A stretch of DNA of 22,516 nt from Nocardia sp. (GTDB lineage Bacteria > Actinomycetota > Actinomycetes > Mycobacteriales > Mycobacteriaceae), in NCBI GenBank assembly GCA_017354515.1, contig JAFMQT010000014.1, positions 1-22,516 of the forward strand, written 5' to 3'. Below the pieces are notes generated by a model, which saw only the letters and a program-made list of their open reading frames with translations, made no database searches and was not told the DNA's origin. Both the position numbers and the translations under genes were made by a program. Shown piece after piece: positions 7,173-14,778 of this stretch; the stretch's first letter is position 1; each line of letters starts with the position of its first letter.

Positions 7173-7871
7173 CTACCGCTCCGGCCGCGGTCTCGCGCGT
7201 CGAACGGCGTAGGCCCGCCGCAGTATTCGCAGATCGACGTAAACGACCCCGGCGAACAGCGGAATGCCCAGCACCAGATGCGCGAGGCCGAGCGCGAGCA
7301 CATTGTCTACGAAGTAGAGGGAAAGACTCACCGCCGTCCGGCATATGACGGCGACGGCCCAGACCGCCGTACACCACCGATAGGCCCGCAGCATCGCGGT
7401 GTCCGCCCGCCAGTGCGATCCATCGATCACCGGCCCCACGATCACACCCACCAACGGACGCCCCACCAGCAGCGAGGCCAGCAGCACCAGACCCACCCCC
7501 ATACTCCGAAGTATGTGCGGCAGATAGAAGTCCACGCCGCGCCCGGAGGTCAGCACGATCAGGGCAGACAAGCCGACCAGGAGCATTCCGGTCAGTGCCT
7601 GCCGGATCGGGCGGCGTCGAATCGCCCGCCATACCAGCAGCGCGCCCGACCACCCGAGCGCCGACCACACCGCGACCGTAACGTCCTCCGTCGCAACGAA
7701 TCCCACCAGATACACCAGATGCGGCGAGATCGCGTCGAACAGGCCGCGAACACCACCCCGGCCGGACACCGTGAACTCGGGCGCGGTCACCCACTCGCGC
7801 AACCTGGCCCGCGCACGCATCACCCCGGGCCCGGCGCCGCGGGTGCGCCCCCAACGTTCGGCCGCCATCAC
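7173..7871 (-). CDS. DUF3159 family integral membrane protein
   Basis: A 232-residue membrane protein matching what I recall of the actinobacterial DUF3159 family: a GGVRGLFDAISPHLVYLV opening (about 36-53), an arginine-rich loop ending in RQALTG, a TSGRGVDFYLPHIL motif, LLVGRPLVGVIVGPV, a conserved W-R-x-D, and a final IPLFAGVVYVDLRILRR. Five to six membrane helices are expected. Function unknown. Start: GGAGGG at 7879-7884 favours GTG 7871 (7 nt) over ATG 7868 (10 nt); the frame stays open upstream, but without a ribosome-binding site. It is divergent from bcpB and convergent with marR. Confidence 0.75.
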   Translation of the reverse strand: MMAAERWGRTRGAGPGVMRARARLREWVTAPEFTVSGRGGVRGLFDAISPHLVYLVGFVATEDVTVAVWSALGWSGALLVWRAIRRRPIRQALTGMLLVGLSALIVLTSGRGVDFYLPHILRSMGVGLVLLASLLVGRPLVGVIVGPVIDGSHWRADTAMLRAYRWCTAVWAVAVICRTAVSLSLYFVDNVLALGLAHLVLGIPLFAGVVYVDLRILRRAYAVRRARPRPER

Positions 7872-8026
7872 GTGCTCACCCTCCGCGAAAGACCGGGCCT
7901 CCCCGAAACCGAGGCCCTGCCGAATGAACCATAGACCGGTGCGGCACCCCACGTCGCGACTCCGGTTGTCGACCGCGGCCCGCGGGGCGAGACTGGTGGT
8001 GACCACGATCCGATTCAGGAGGACCG

Positions 8027-8476
8027 ATGCTGCGAGCAGGCGACAAGGCACCCGATTTCGAGCTGTCCGATCAGAACGGCGAGCCCGTCCGGCTCAGCGC
8101 GCAACTGGAAAAGGGGCCGGTCGTGCTGTTCTTCTACCCCGCAGCGCTCAGCCCCGGATGCACCCGCGAGGCGTGCCATTTCCGCGATATCGTCGCCGAA
8201 TTCACCGACCGCGGCGCGGCGATCCTGGGCATCAGCGCCGACAAGGTCGACAAGCAGAAGCGCTTCGACGACACCCACAACCTGGGCTATCCCCTGCTCT
8301 CCGATGCCGGCGGAGCCGTCGCCCGTGACTTCGGCATCACCCGCCCGATCCCGCTGGTCCCCGCCAAACGCGCCACCTTCGTCATCGGCGCGGACCGGAC
8401 GATCCTCGCGGCCGTACACAGCGAGACGAATATGAACGTGCACGCCGACAAAGCCCTGGCGGCACTGCCGAAGTAA
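8027..8476 (+). CDS. bcpB: Peroxiredoxin, BcpB-like
   Basis: A 149-residue thiol peroxidase of the AhpC/TSA-BCP group that reduces hydrogen peroxide and organic hydroperoxides in the cytoplasm. The catalytic segment is FYPAALSPGCTREAC: Cys45 is the peroxidatic and Cys50 the probable resolving cysteine, the intramolecular C-x4-C spacing of many BCP proteins. Asp10-Phe-Glu and the ISADKVDKQKRF segment also fit. It closely resembles what I recall of Mycobacterium tuberculosis BcpB (Rv1608c), including HADKALA at the end. AGGAGG at 8017-8022 stands 4 nt before ATG 8027. It is convergent with the XRE gene (23-bp gap). Confidence 0.9.
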   Translation: MLRAGDKAPDFELSDQNGEPVRLSAQLEKGPVVLFFYPAALSPGCTREACHFRDIVAEFTDRGAAILGISADKVDKQKRFDDTHNLGYPLLSDAGGAVARDFGITRPIPLVPAKRATFVIGADRTILAAVHSETNMNVHADKALAALPK

Positions 8477-8499
8477 CAGCTCGGCCCGCGTCCGGACCG

Positions 8500-9396
8500 C
8501 TACCGCAGCTGCTCGGCGGCTTCCACGAGCAGTTCGCGGGATCTTTTCGGTGACTCGGCCTGCACGCAGATCCGGTCCATGACCCGGCGGTAGACCTCCA
8601 GATCCCGGAGCCGATCCAGGTACGTCGCACTGGTCAGTTGTTCGATGTAAACGATATCGGCCAGCTCGGGCTCGACGAACCGGAGCATGGTGAACGAACT
8701 TCCGACGGCGGCGTGGCCACCGGCGGCATAGGGCAGCACCTGGATGGTCACGTTCAGCCGGTCCGACATCTCCACCAGGTACTCGAGCTGTCGGCGCAGC
8801 ACGTCCGGCCCGCCGATCGGCCGGTGCAGCACGGTCTCGTCGAGCACCGCCCACAGCGTGGGCGCGCCCTCGCGATGCAGGATGGCCTGGCGGCGCCGGC
8901 GCAATTCCACCCGCCGCGCCGCCTCACTGCCCTCGTGCCCGAGCGCCACCACCGCGCGGATGTACTCCTCGGTCTGCAGCAGACCCGGAACCAGTTGCGC
9001 CTCAAAGGTTCTGATCGAGTGGGCGGCATGCTCGAGTCCGATGTAGGTCTCGAACCACTCGGGTAACAGGTCGCCGTACCGATGCCACCACCCGGGCTGA
9101 TTGGCCCTGCGGGCCAGCTCCAGGAACGCCTGGCGCTCGTCCGGATCGGTCACCTGGTACAGCGTCAGCAGATCGTTGATATCGCGTTCCTTGAAACCGG
9201 TGCGCCCCAGTTCCAAACGGCTGATCTTGGCGTGCGAACCCCGGATATGCTCACCGGCGGCCTCACGAGTGATCCCGCACGCCTCACGCAATTTCCGTAG
9301 TTGACCGCCGGTGGCGATCCGCAGCGCCGTCGGGCCACGTTCGGCGACAAGCGATTCCACCCAGCCGATCCGGGGCGGGACCGATCCTTCGTCCAT
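8500..9396 (-). CDS. XRE-family regulator with DUF5753 domain
   Basis: A 298-residue DNA-binding protein. The helix-turn-helix is at about 31-85 (LRKLREACGITREAAGEHI, then HAKISRLELGRTG). The DUF5753 domain runs from about 105 to 290, with WFETYIGLEHAA, the conserved LVPGLLQTEEYIRAV (135-149) and LPYAAGGHAA. This architecture is highly paralogous in Streptomyces, Nocardia and relatives; some members affect development and antibiotic production. They are often next to DUF397 proteins; none is visible here. Instead it is divergent from a DUF574 methyltransferase, with a 17-bp palindrome between them. ATG 9396 is preceded by GGAG about 11 nt upstream. Confidence 0.88.
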   Translation of the reverse strand: MDEGSVPPRIGWVESLVAERGPTALRIATGGQLRKLREACGITREAAGEHIRGSHAKISRLELGRTGFKERDINDLLTLYQVTDPDERQAFLELARRANQPGWWHRYGDLLPEWFETYIGLEHAAHSIRTFEAQLVPGLLQTEEYIRAVVALGHEGSEAARRVELRRRRQAILHREGAPTLWAVLDETVLHRPIGGPDVLRRQLEYLVEMSDRLNVTIQVLPYAAGGHAAVGSSFTMLRFVEPELADIVYIEQLTSATYLDRLRDLEVYRRVMDRICVQAESPKRSRELLVEAAEQLR

Positions 9397-9577
9397 GACT
9401 ACTTCTGCTCCGATGTTCGATGATCACCGGCGGGGCGGCGCGACATTGCACCCTACACCGCATTGCGGAACAACCGATCCTAGTCCAGCGACGGCGGCAC
9501 CGGCCCCCTCCCCACGCCGCGTCCGGGACGCGATCGACGCACCGGCACTCGATCGGCTGTGCCGCTACGTCGAATCT

Positions 9578-9594
9578 TGTACTGTCACAGTACA
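9578..9594. promoter_or_regulatory. 17-bp palindrome, candidate operator of the XRE regulator
   Basis: TGTACTG and CAGTACA flank TCA, a perfect 7+3+7 inverted repeat in the 276-bp region between the XRE-DUF5753 gene and the DUF574 methyltransferase gene. It lies 78 nt before the methyltransferase start, next to an A/T-rich CATATTCA. Position and symmetry fit a site for a dimeric helix-turn-helix protein, most simply the neighbouring XRE regulator. Confidence 0.5.
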
Positions 9595-9672
9595 TATTCA
9601 GTCAACCGGCCCGGCCACGCGCCCGCGTACTCCGGGGCTACGTGCCGGAATTCGACGAGGAGCCGATCAACA

Positions 9673-10470
9673 ATGCCGACCGGGCACAATACGGAGATCC
9701 GCACCGACATACCCCACTCCGCTCGCATCTGGAACTACTGGATGGGCGGTATGGACAACTACGATATCGACCGCCAAGTCGGCGATGCGAGTATGCAGAT
9801 CGATCCCGGCATCTCGACCATGGCGACCGAGAGCCGGCGCTTCCTCATCCGCGCGGTCTCGCACCTCGCGCGGGAGGTGGGAATCCGGCAGTTCCTGGAT
9901 ATCGGTACCGGGCTGCCCACCATGCAGAACACCCACCAGGTCGCCCAGAGCATCCATCCGGACGCCCGGATCGTCTACGTCGACAACGACCCCCTCGTGC
10001 TGACCCACGCGCGGGCGCTGCTCACCACCACCACCCATGAGGGCGTCACCACTTACACCGAATGCGATTTCCACGAGCCCGAGCAGATCATCGCCGATGC
10101 TCAGAACATCCTGAACTTCACCGAACCGATCGTCGTGATGTTCATGGGCGTGCTCGGACACGCCCGCAGCCACGATGATGTGCTGCGCATCGTGCGCACC
10201 GTGATGGACGCGGCGCCCTCGGGCAGCCACCTGGTGCATTGGGACGGCACCGTGGACAGCCCCAGTTATGTGGCGATGTGCGAGGAGTACGCCAAATCCG
10301 GTGGCGTGCCGTATATTCCGCGCACCCAGGACGACCTGCGCGCCGTCTTCGACGGATTCGAACTGCTGGAACCGGGATTCGGCAAGATCGCGAGCTGGCG
10401 CCGGGACGAACCGCAGCCGGACGGGGTCGAGGATATCTCGGCGTACGGCGGGGTGGCACGCAAACCGTAG
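9673..10470 (+). CDS. DUF574 (Methyltransf_19) SAM-dependent methyltransferase
   Basis: A 265-residue protein of the actinobacterial DUF574 family, predicted SAM-dependent methyltransferase of unknown substrate. Family signatures are HSARIWNYWMGGMDNYDIDR (15-34), the SAM-binding FLDIGTGLPT (74-83), VYVDNDPLVL (101-110) and the late VMFMGVLGHA. Length is normal. ATG 9673 has GAGGAG at 9657-9662, 10 nt upstream; the frame is open further up, but that part overlaps the palindrome at 9578-9594 and shows no coding character. It is divergent from the XRE-DUF5753 gene, a pairing that recurs in actinomycetes, and is probably under its control. Confidence 0.87.
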   Translation: MPTGHNTEIRTDIPHSARIWNYWMGGMDNYDIDRQVGDASMQIDPGISTMATESRRFLIRAVSHLAREVGIRQFLDIGTGLPTMQNTHQVAQSIHPDARIVYVDNDPLVLTHARALLTTTTHEGVTTYTECDFHEPEQIIADAQNILNFTEPIVVMFMGVLGHARSHDDVLRIVRTVMDAAPSGSHLVHWDGTVDSPSYVAMCEEYAKSGGVPYIPRTQDDLRAVFDGFELLEPGFGKIASWRRDEPQPDGVEDISAYGGVARKP

Positions 10471-10540
10471 GCCGGATCGGCCGGTCTCGGATACCGGGCC
10501 GATCACCTCGCGTTCCGGGACTGAAGTAATGTGCCATCAC

Positions 10541-11305
10541 ATGACAGCGGATCTGCGTGGTAAAGGCGCTCTGGTCAGCGGCGCCAGTCGGGGTATCGGA
10601 TATGCGGTGGCGGCCGAGCTGCTCGCACGGGGGGCGAGTGTGCTCATCACCGCACGCAAACCCGAACCGCTCGAGGCGGCCGCCGAAGCGCTACGGGCAC
10701 TCGGGCACAGCGGGAAAGTCGTTGCGGTGGCCGGGAATTCGGGCGATGCGGCGGCCCGGCAGCAACAGGTGGATCGGGCGGTGGCCGAGTTCGGGTCGCT
10801 GGACATCCTGATCAACAACACCGGGATCAATCCGGTGTACGGGCCGTTGATGGATGCCGATCTGGACGCGGTGCGCAAGATCTTCGACGTGAATCTGGTG
10901 GCCGCGCTGGGCTATGTGCAGCTGGCGCATCGCGCGTGGATGGCCGAGCACGGCGGGGCCGTGGTCAACCTGTCCAGTGTCACCGGAATACGGTCGTCGA
11001 AGGTGATCGCGGCCTACGGTGCCTCCAAGGCGGCGCTGATCCGGCTGACCGAGGAACTGGCGTGGGAGCTGGGCCCGAAGATCCGGGTGAACGCGGTGGC
11101 GCCGGGGGTGGTCAAGACCAAGTTCGCCGACGCGCTGTATTCCGATGACGAGGAAGCCGCGGCCGCGCCCTATCCGCTCAAGCGGCTGGGCACGCCCGAG
11201 GATGTGGCATCGCTGGTCGGCTTCCTGGTGTCGGACGAGGCCTCGTGGATCACCGGTGAGGTGGTGCGGGTGGACGGCGGTCTGCTGGCCACCGGCCATA
11301 TCTGA
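10541..11305 (+). CDS. FabG-like SDR oxidoreductase
   Basis: A 254-residue classical SDR, cytoplasmic. Motifs: GASRGIG (14-20) for NAD(P), NNTG (92-95), Ser146, Tyr159 and Lys163 (YGASK), and the C-terminal ITGEVVRVDGG (237-247). The INPVYGPL, FDVNL and AWMAEHGGAVVN segments match what I recall of Mycobacterium tuberculosis Rv2766c (FabG5), a probable 3-oxoacyl reductase or related dehydrogenase; the true substrate is open. No good ribosome-binding site is seen. TAATGT at 10527-10532 is a good -10 that would place the transcription start at or next to ATG 10541, implying leaderless translation. An in-frame ATG at 10529 overlaps that element and is less likely. Convergent with the next gene (14-bp gap). 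Confidence 0.88.
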   Translation: MTADLRGKGALVSGASRGIGYAVAAELLARGASVLITARKPEPLEAAAEALRALGHSGKVVAVAGNSGDAAARQQQVDRAVAEFGSLDILINNTGINPVYGPLMDADLDAVRKIFDVNLVAALGYVQLAHRAWMAEHGGAVVNLSSVTGIRSSKVIAAYGASKAALIRLTEELAWELGPKIRVNAVAPGVVKTKFADALYSDDEEAAAAPYPLKRLGTPEDVASLVGFLVSDEASWITGEVVRVDGGLLATGHI

Positions 11306-11319
11306 GTCATCTCGGCCGA

Positions 11320-12180
11320 TCAGTGAAAGATGAGGGCGCCGAGAATATCCGCGTGCCGCGAGGACAGGTAGTTCTTCGCGACATCCTCGTTCACCGAACC
11401 GGTCGCGGTGGCGAGGGTGATCACCACGTACTGTTTCTCGGCGCCGTCCTTCCATTTGCCGAGCGCGAAATGGTCCACATAGGTTCCCGGCCGCAGCTTG
11501 AGATCGGCGTCGCCGAATTTGCCGTGCGCGCTCGCCGCGTGGTCCTCGGAGTCCATGCCCAGGATGAACTGGGTCAGCATCAGTGAGCCGCCCTCGGCCT
11601 TGTAGACCATCTCGGCCGCGTACTGGCAGCCCAGGCCGGTCAGCTTGCCGGCGACCTCGATATCCGAGCAGGTGGGGTGGTCGCGGCCCTGCACCCAATC
11701 CGCGTGCAGCTGGTTGCCGCCCAATTTGTAGTCCCAATTGTGGGCGAATTCCTGATAGCTGATGTGAGCGGAGTTTCCCGGCCGCGCCGAGCCGGTGGTG
11801 GGGCGGGTCGATTCGGAGGTCTCGGTCGTGGTGGCGGAGGCCAGGGCCGATGTCGCGCCGGCCTGATCGTCGCCGCCGGAGTGCCGGTGGGTGGCGACCA
11901 CGATGATGCCGGTGCAGATGACCAGGATCGCGATGACACCGAAGACGATGGCGACCATGGCCCCGGTGTTGTTCTTGGGTGGCCGAGTCGGCGGGCCGCC
12001 ACCGTACAGGGGCGGGGCCTCCCACGGTTGCTGAGCGCCCCAGCCCGATTGCTGGGCGTTCCACGCCACGTTCGGGTCGGGGGGATTCGGGTCGGCGAGG
12101 TACTGCCCGCCCCAGCCCTGTTCGGATCGGTGCGGCTCGTTGCCGTTCGGCCAGGGCCCGGGACCGGGTGGATAACTCAT
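11320..12180 (-). CDS. Proline-rich single-pass membrane protein
   Basis: A 286-residue protein of unknown function. The first 70 residues are rich in Pro, Gly, Gln and Trp (repeated WGAQQ/WNAQQ-like units) and probably cytoplasmic. One membrane helix spans about 74-96 (MVAIVFGVIAILVICTGIIVVA). A Ser/Thr-rich linker (about 105-135) leads to an extracytoplasmic domain (about 138-286) with two cysteines, in HPTCSD and LGCQYA, that may form a disulfide. The overall design matches many Nocardia and Mycobacterium envelope proteins. Start ATG 12180 with AAGGTG 5 nt upstream. It is divergent from the lycopene cyclase gene and convergent with the SDR gene. Confidence 0.75.
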   Translation of the reverse strand: MSYPPGPGPWPNGNEPHRSEQGWGGQYLADPNPPDPNVAWNAQQSGWGAQQPWEAPPLYGGGPPTRPPKNNTGAMVAIVFGVIAILVICTGIIVVATHRHSGGDDQAGATSALASATTTETSESTRPTTGSARPGNSAHISYQEFAHNWDYKLGGNQLHADWVQGRDHPTCSDIEVAGKLTGLGCQYAAEMVYKAEGGSLMLTQFILGMDSEDHAASAHGKFGDADLKLRPGTYVDHFALGKWKDGAEKQYVVITLATATGSVNEDVAKNYLSSRHADILGALIFH

Positions 12181-12348
12181 CGCCGCACCTTTCGCACCTG
12201 CTGCCTGCCGGGGCGGATGTTCACCGGGACGGCACCGCATGTGGTCCAGCCGGATCAGAGCCGTGATCGTCCCCCGGATATGATCTTCGGAGACTACAAC
12301 ACCGGCACCGGGGCGGGCGCGGTCGAGTCGCTCTGCTGCAATAGCGGT

Positions 12349-13410
12349 ATGCGGGCGGATCTGATCGTGTGCGGGCTGGGACCGGCCGGGCGCGCCGTGG
12401 CCCACCGGGCGGCCGCGCACGGACTGTCGGTGATCGCCGTGGATCCGCATCCTGATCGTAGGTGGCCGGCGACCTACGGCGCGTGGGCCGATGAACTACC
12501 GGACTGGCTGGGCCCGCAGGTGATCGCGACCGTCGCCGACCGGCCCCGGGTGTGGGGCACCAGATATGCCGAATTATCCCGTCGCTATGTGGTTTTCGAT
12601 ACCGGCGCACTGCAGGACCGGCTCGCGCTGACGGAGGTTCGAACGATCACCGGCCGGGCCACCGGTATCGAGCGGCCCGGCCAGGTGCTGCTGGACGGCG
12701 GGCAACAGCTCGAGGCCGATCGGATCATCGACGCGCGCGGCTTGCGGCGTGCGGCCGATCGAGCCGAACAGACCGCGTATGGTCTTGTGCTGCAGCGTGA
12801 TTGCGTCGAGCCGACGGTTTTCATGGATTGGCGTCCGGACAACGGTGCGCGAGTCGGCGAGCAGCCCTCGTTCCTGTACACGATCGCGCTCGGCGAGGAT
12901 CGGTACCTGTTCGAGGAGACCTGTCTGGCCGGTCGGCCCGCCCTGCCCCAGCAGGTGCTGCGCGACCGGCTCGAGCACCGATTGCGCTCGCGGGCAATCG
13001 AATTCGACACACCTGTCGGGACCGAACGGGTACGGTTCCCGATCGAGGGCGGCCGCGCCCGGCCCGGCCTGTTCGGGGCGGCCGGGGCCATCGGGCATCC
13101 GGCGACGGGGTACAGCGTGGCCGCGGCCCTGGCCGCCGCGGATTCGGTGGTGACGGGCCGGTCCATCTGGCCGGTCTCGGCCCGGATCACCTACCGGTTG
13201 CGCGCGGCCGGTCTGCGGGTGCTGCTGGCGCTGCCGCCGGCCGCGGTACCCGAGTTCTTCGACGCGTTCTTCGCGCTGCCACCGGATCTGCAGCGGGCCT
13301 ATCTGTCGGTCCGCGACGATCCACGCGCGGTGGCGGCCGCGATGGCGAGAATTTTCGGCGCCCTGGACTGGCCGCTGCGCCGCGCACTCGCGGGCGCGGT
13401 GCTGGGCTAG
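12349..13410 (+). CDS. crtL: Lycopene cyclase, CrtL type
   Basis: A 353-residue FAD/NAD(P)-binding lycopene cyclase, which closes beta-ionone rings on lycopene at the membrane. The N-terminal dinucleotide fold has GLGPAG (9-14). Cyclase signatures follow: YGAWADEL (43-50), QTAYGLVL (141-148), MDWR (159-162), PSFLYTIAL (173-181), FEET (188-191) containing the proposed catalytic Glu, and GHPATGYSVA (249-258). These match plant and cyanobacterial CrtL rather than heterodimeric CrtYcYd; Rhodococcus has such an enzyme acting on one end. No other carotenoid gene is in the window. No ribosome-binding site is visible at ATG 12349; an in-frame ATG at 12280 overlaps a possible -10 (TATGAT, 12279-12284), so the shorter form is preferred. 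Confidence 0.85.
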   Translation: MRADLIVCGLGPAGRAVAHRAAAHGLSVIAVDPHPDRRWPATYGAWADELPDWLGPQVIATVADRPRVWGTRYAELSRRYVVFDTGALQDRLALTEVRTITGRATGIERPGQVLLDGGQQLEADRIIDARGLRRAADRAEQTAYGLVLQRDCVEPTVFMDWRPDNGARVGEQPSFLYTIALGEDRYLFEETCLAGRPALPQQVLRDRLEHRLRSRAIEFDTPVGTERVRFPIEGGRARPGLFGAAGAIGHPATGYSVAAALAAADSVVTGRSIWPVSARITYRLRAAGLRVLLALPPAAVPEFFDAFFALPPDLQRAYLSVRDDPRAVAAAMARIFGALDWPLRRALAGAVLG

Positions 13411-13430
13411 CGCCCGGTCGCTCGCCCCGT

Positions 13431-14171
13431 TCAGCGGTGGTCGAAGACCAGGGCGGTGGTGTTGTCGGTGGCCCCGGCGGTGATCGCCGCGTCGACCAGG
13501 GTGTCGGCGGCCGATGCGGCCGAATCGCAGTCGGCGAGGATCTGCTTGATCCGGCTCATGGTGAGGGTTTTGTGCACGCCGTCGGTGCTGAGCATCCAGC
13601 GTCCGGCGGCACTACCGGTCACGCCCTGCCCGATCGACTCGGGGGCGGTGGTACGCGCCGACGTGGTGACCATGTGGTGCATGCGCGGGGCGACCGAGAT
13701 GCCGCGCGCGTTCATCATCTCCGCGACGGTGTGGTCGGTCGTGATCTGATGCAGGACACGGCCGTTGAACCGGTAGGCGCGAGCATCCCCGACCCAGGCG
13801 ATATCGCAGGGGCCGTCGGGTTGTCCGGGCGACGGGCATACCGCGACCACCACCACGCTGTCGGCTGACGGTTCCTCGAATTCGCGTAGCAGTCGCTGCT
13901 GCGCCGCGAGGATTCCGGCCGCCGCGCTGCCACCGACCGCGACCCGGGCCGCGACCTGCGCGACCGTACGCGCGGCGCGCGCGGCCAGCAGGTGATCGCC
14001 GATCCCGTCAGCGACGGCGAACGCGCTTCGCCCGAGCGCGGATTCGGTATGCCCGGATACCGCGTCGGCGTTGAGCGAGCGACCACCGCGCCGGCTGACC
14101 GAATGTGCCGCGATACCGGTGAGCCGCATGAGCTCACATCGGGTGATCGCCGTTGTCGTCGCTGTGTGCAT
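13431..14171 (-). CDS. PP2C-family protein phosphatase
   Basis: A 246-residue metal-dependent Ser/Thr phosphatase of the PPM/PP2C type, cytoplasmic with no membrane segment. Metal-binding signatures are visible: Asn-Ala-Asp ending at Asp36 (usual RxxNEDA region), FAVADGIGDH with Asp55, WVGDARAYRF, LSTDGV and the final ATDNTTALVF. The N-terminal 15 residues precede the usual domain start, but ATG 14171 has an excellent AGGAGG 7 nt upstream. No cognate kinase is adjacent. It is convergent with crtL (20-bp gap) and lies 208 bp downstream of the mutase operon on the same strand, separated by a terminator-like hairpin. Confidence 0.88.
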   Translation of the reverse strand: MHTATTTAITRCELMRLTGIAAHSVSRRGGRSLNADAVSGHTESALGRSAFAVADGIGDHLLAARAARTVAQVAARVAVGGSAAAGILAAQQRLLREFEEPSADSVVVVAVCPSPGQPDGPCDIAWVGDARAYRFNGRVLHQITTDHTVAEMMNARGISVAPRMHHMVTTSARTTAPESIGQGVTGSAAGRWMLSTDGVHKTLTMSRIKQILADCDSAASAADTLVDAAITAGATDNTTALVFDHR

Positions 14172-14259
14172 CGACGGACCTCCTCGACTGCCCCTGTCGA
14201 AACGTCCCGCTCGCCCCCACCCCGCGGATCGTCACTACGTGCGGCGGTGGAGCTGCCCT

Positions 14260-14295
14260 GAACAGAACGGTGTTCCTGATAGTCACTATGTCAGG
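14260..14295 (-). promoter_or_regulatory. Palindrome cluster upstream of the PP2C gene
   Basis: GAACA/TGTTC (14260-14264, 14271-14275), ATAGTCACTAT (14279-14289) and CCTGA/TCAGG (14275-14279, 14291-14295) overlap within 36 bp, about 90-125 nt before the PP2C start. The A/T-rich core makes this the probable promoter or operator region of that gene. No exact -10/-35 pair can be assigned. Confidence 0.3.
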
Positions 14296-14342
14296 GTCGA
14301 CAGTGGGTGAGCTGTGAAAACGGGCACGAGTTCATCACAGCG

Positions 14343-14359
14343 GACGCCCAGCGGGCGTC
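14343..14359 (-). terminator. Terminator-like hairpin after the mutase operon
   Basis: GACGCCC (14343-14349) and GGGCGTC (14353-14359) form a perfect 7-bp stem around AGC, 21 nt beyond the stop of the B12-binding subunit on the minus strand. The position fits a transcription terminator of the two-gene mutase unit. No T-tract. Confidence 0.55.
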
Positions 14360-14379
14360 GAGGGACCTGGATCGGCCGG

Positions 14380-14778
14380 TCAGCGGGCCGCGGTGGCGGT
14401 CAAACCACGTATTTCGGTCACCATCTCCTCGAGTCCGGTGCCGGTGGGGAATACCGCGGCGGCGCCGGCCTCGCGCAGTTTGGGAACATCGGACTGCGGG
14501 ATGGTGCCGCCCACGACCACCGCGATATCGGCGGCGTCGGCCGCGGCCAGCCCGTCCACCACCTTCTTGGTCAGGCCCAGGTGGGCGCCGGACAGGATGC
14601 TGAGCCCGACCAGGGCCACGTCCTCGGCCACGGCGATCGAGACAATGTCCTCGACACTGCGGCGGATGCCGGTGTAGACGACCTCGAATCCGGCGTCGCG
14701 CAGGGTGCGGGCGACGATCTTGGCGCCGCGGTCGTGGCCGTCGAGGCCGGGTTTGGCGACCAGCACTCGGGTAGGCAT
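14380..14778 (-). CDS. Cobalamin-binding small subunit of acyl-CoA mutase
   Basis: A 132-residue free-standing B12-binding domain, like the C-terminal domain of methylmalonyl-CoA mutase. It carries the signature D-x-H-x2-G in GLDGHDRG (11-18), where His15 replaces the lower ligand of cobalt, then SILSGAHLGL and GGTIPQSD, which line the nucleotide-tail pocket. It partners with the catalytic subunit encoded just upstream: the last base of that TGA is the first base of this ATG (TGATG, 14778), so translation is coupled and 1:1 assembly is likely. No MeaB-type G-protein chaperone, which usually protects such mutases, is present in the window. Confidence 0.92.
   Translation of the reverse strand: MPTRVLVAKPGLDGHDRGAKIVARTLRDAGFEVVYTGIRRSVEDIVSIAVAEDVALVGLSILSGAHLGLTKKVVDGLAAADAADIAVVVGGTIPQSDVPKLREAGAAAVFPTGTGLEEMVTEIRGLTATAAR

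Noticed and set aside
6963..7934. 323-codon plus-strand open frame opposite the DUF3159 gene
   Set aside because: Very rich in His, Arg, Gln and Pro, with no ribosome-binding site; the opposite strand encodes a regular membrane protein.
7996..8006. GTGGTGACCAC palindrome upstream of bcpB
   Set aside because: Perfect but short (5-bp arms) in GC-rich DNA, with no regulator encoded nearby to match it; could be chance.
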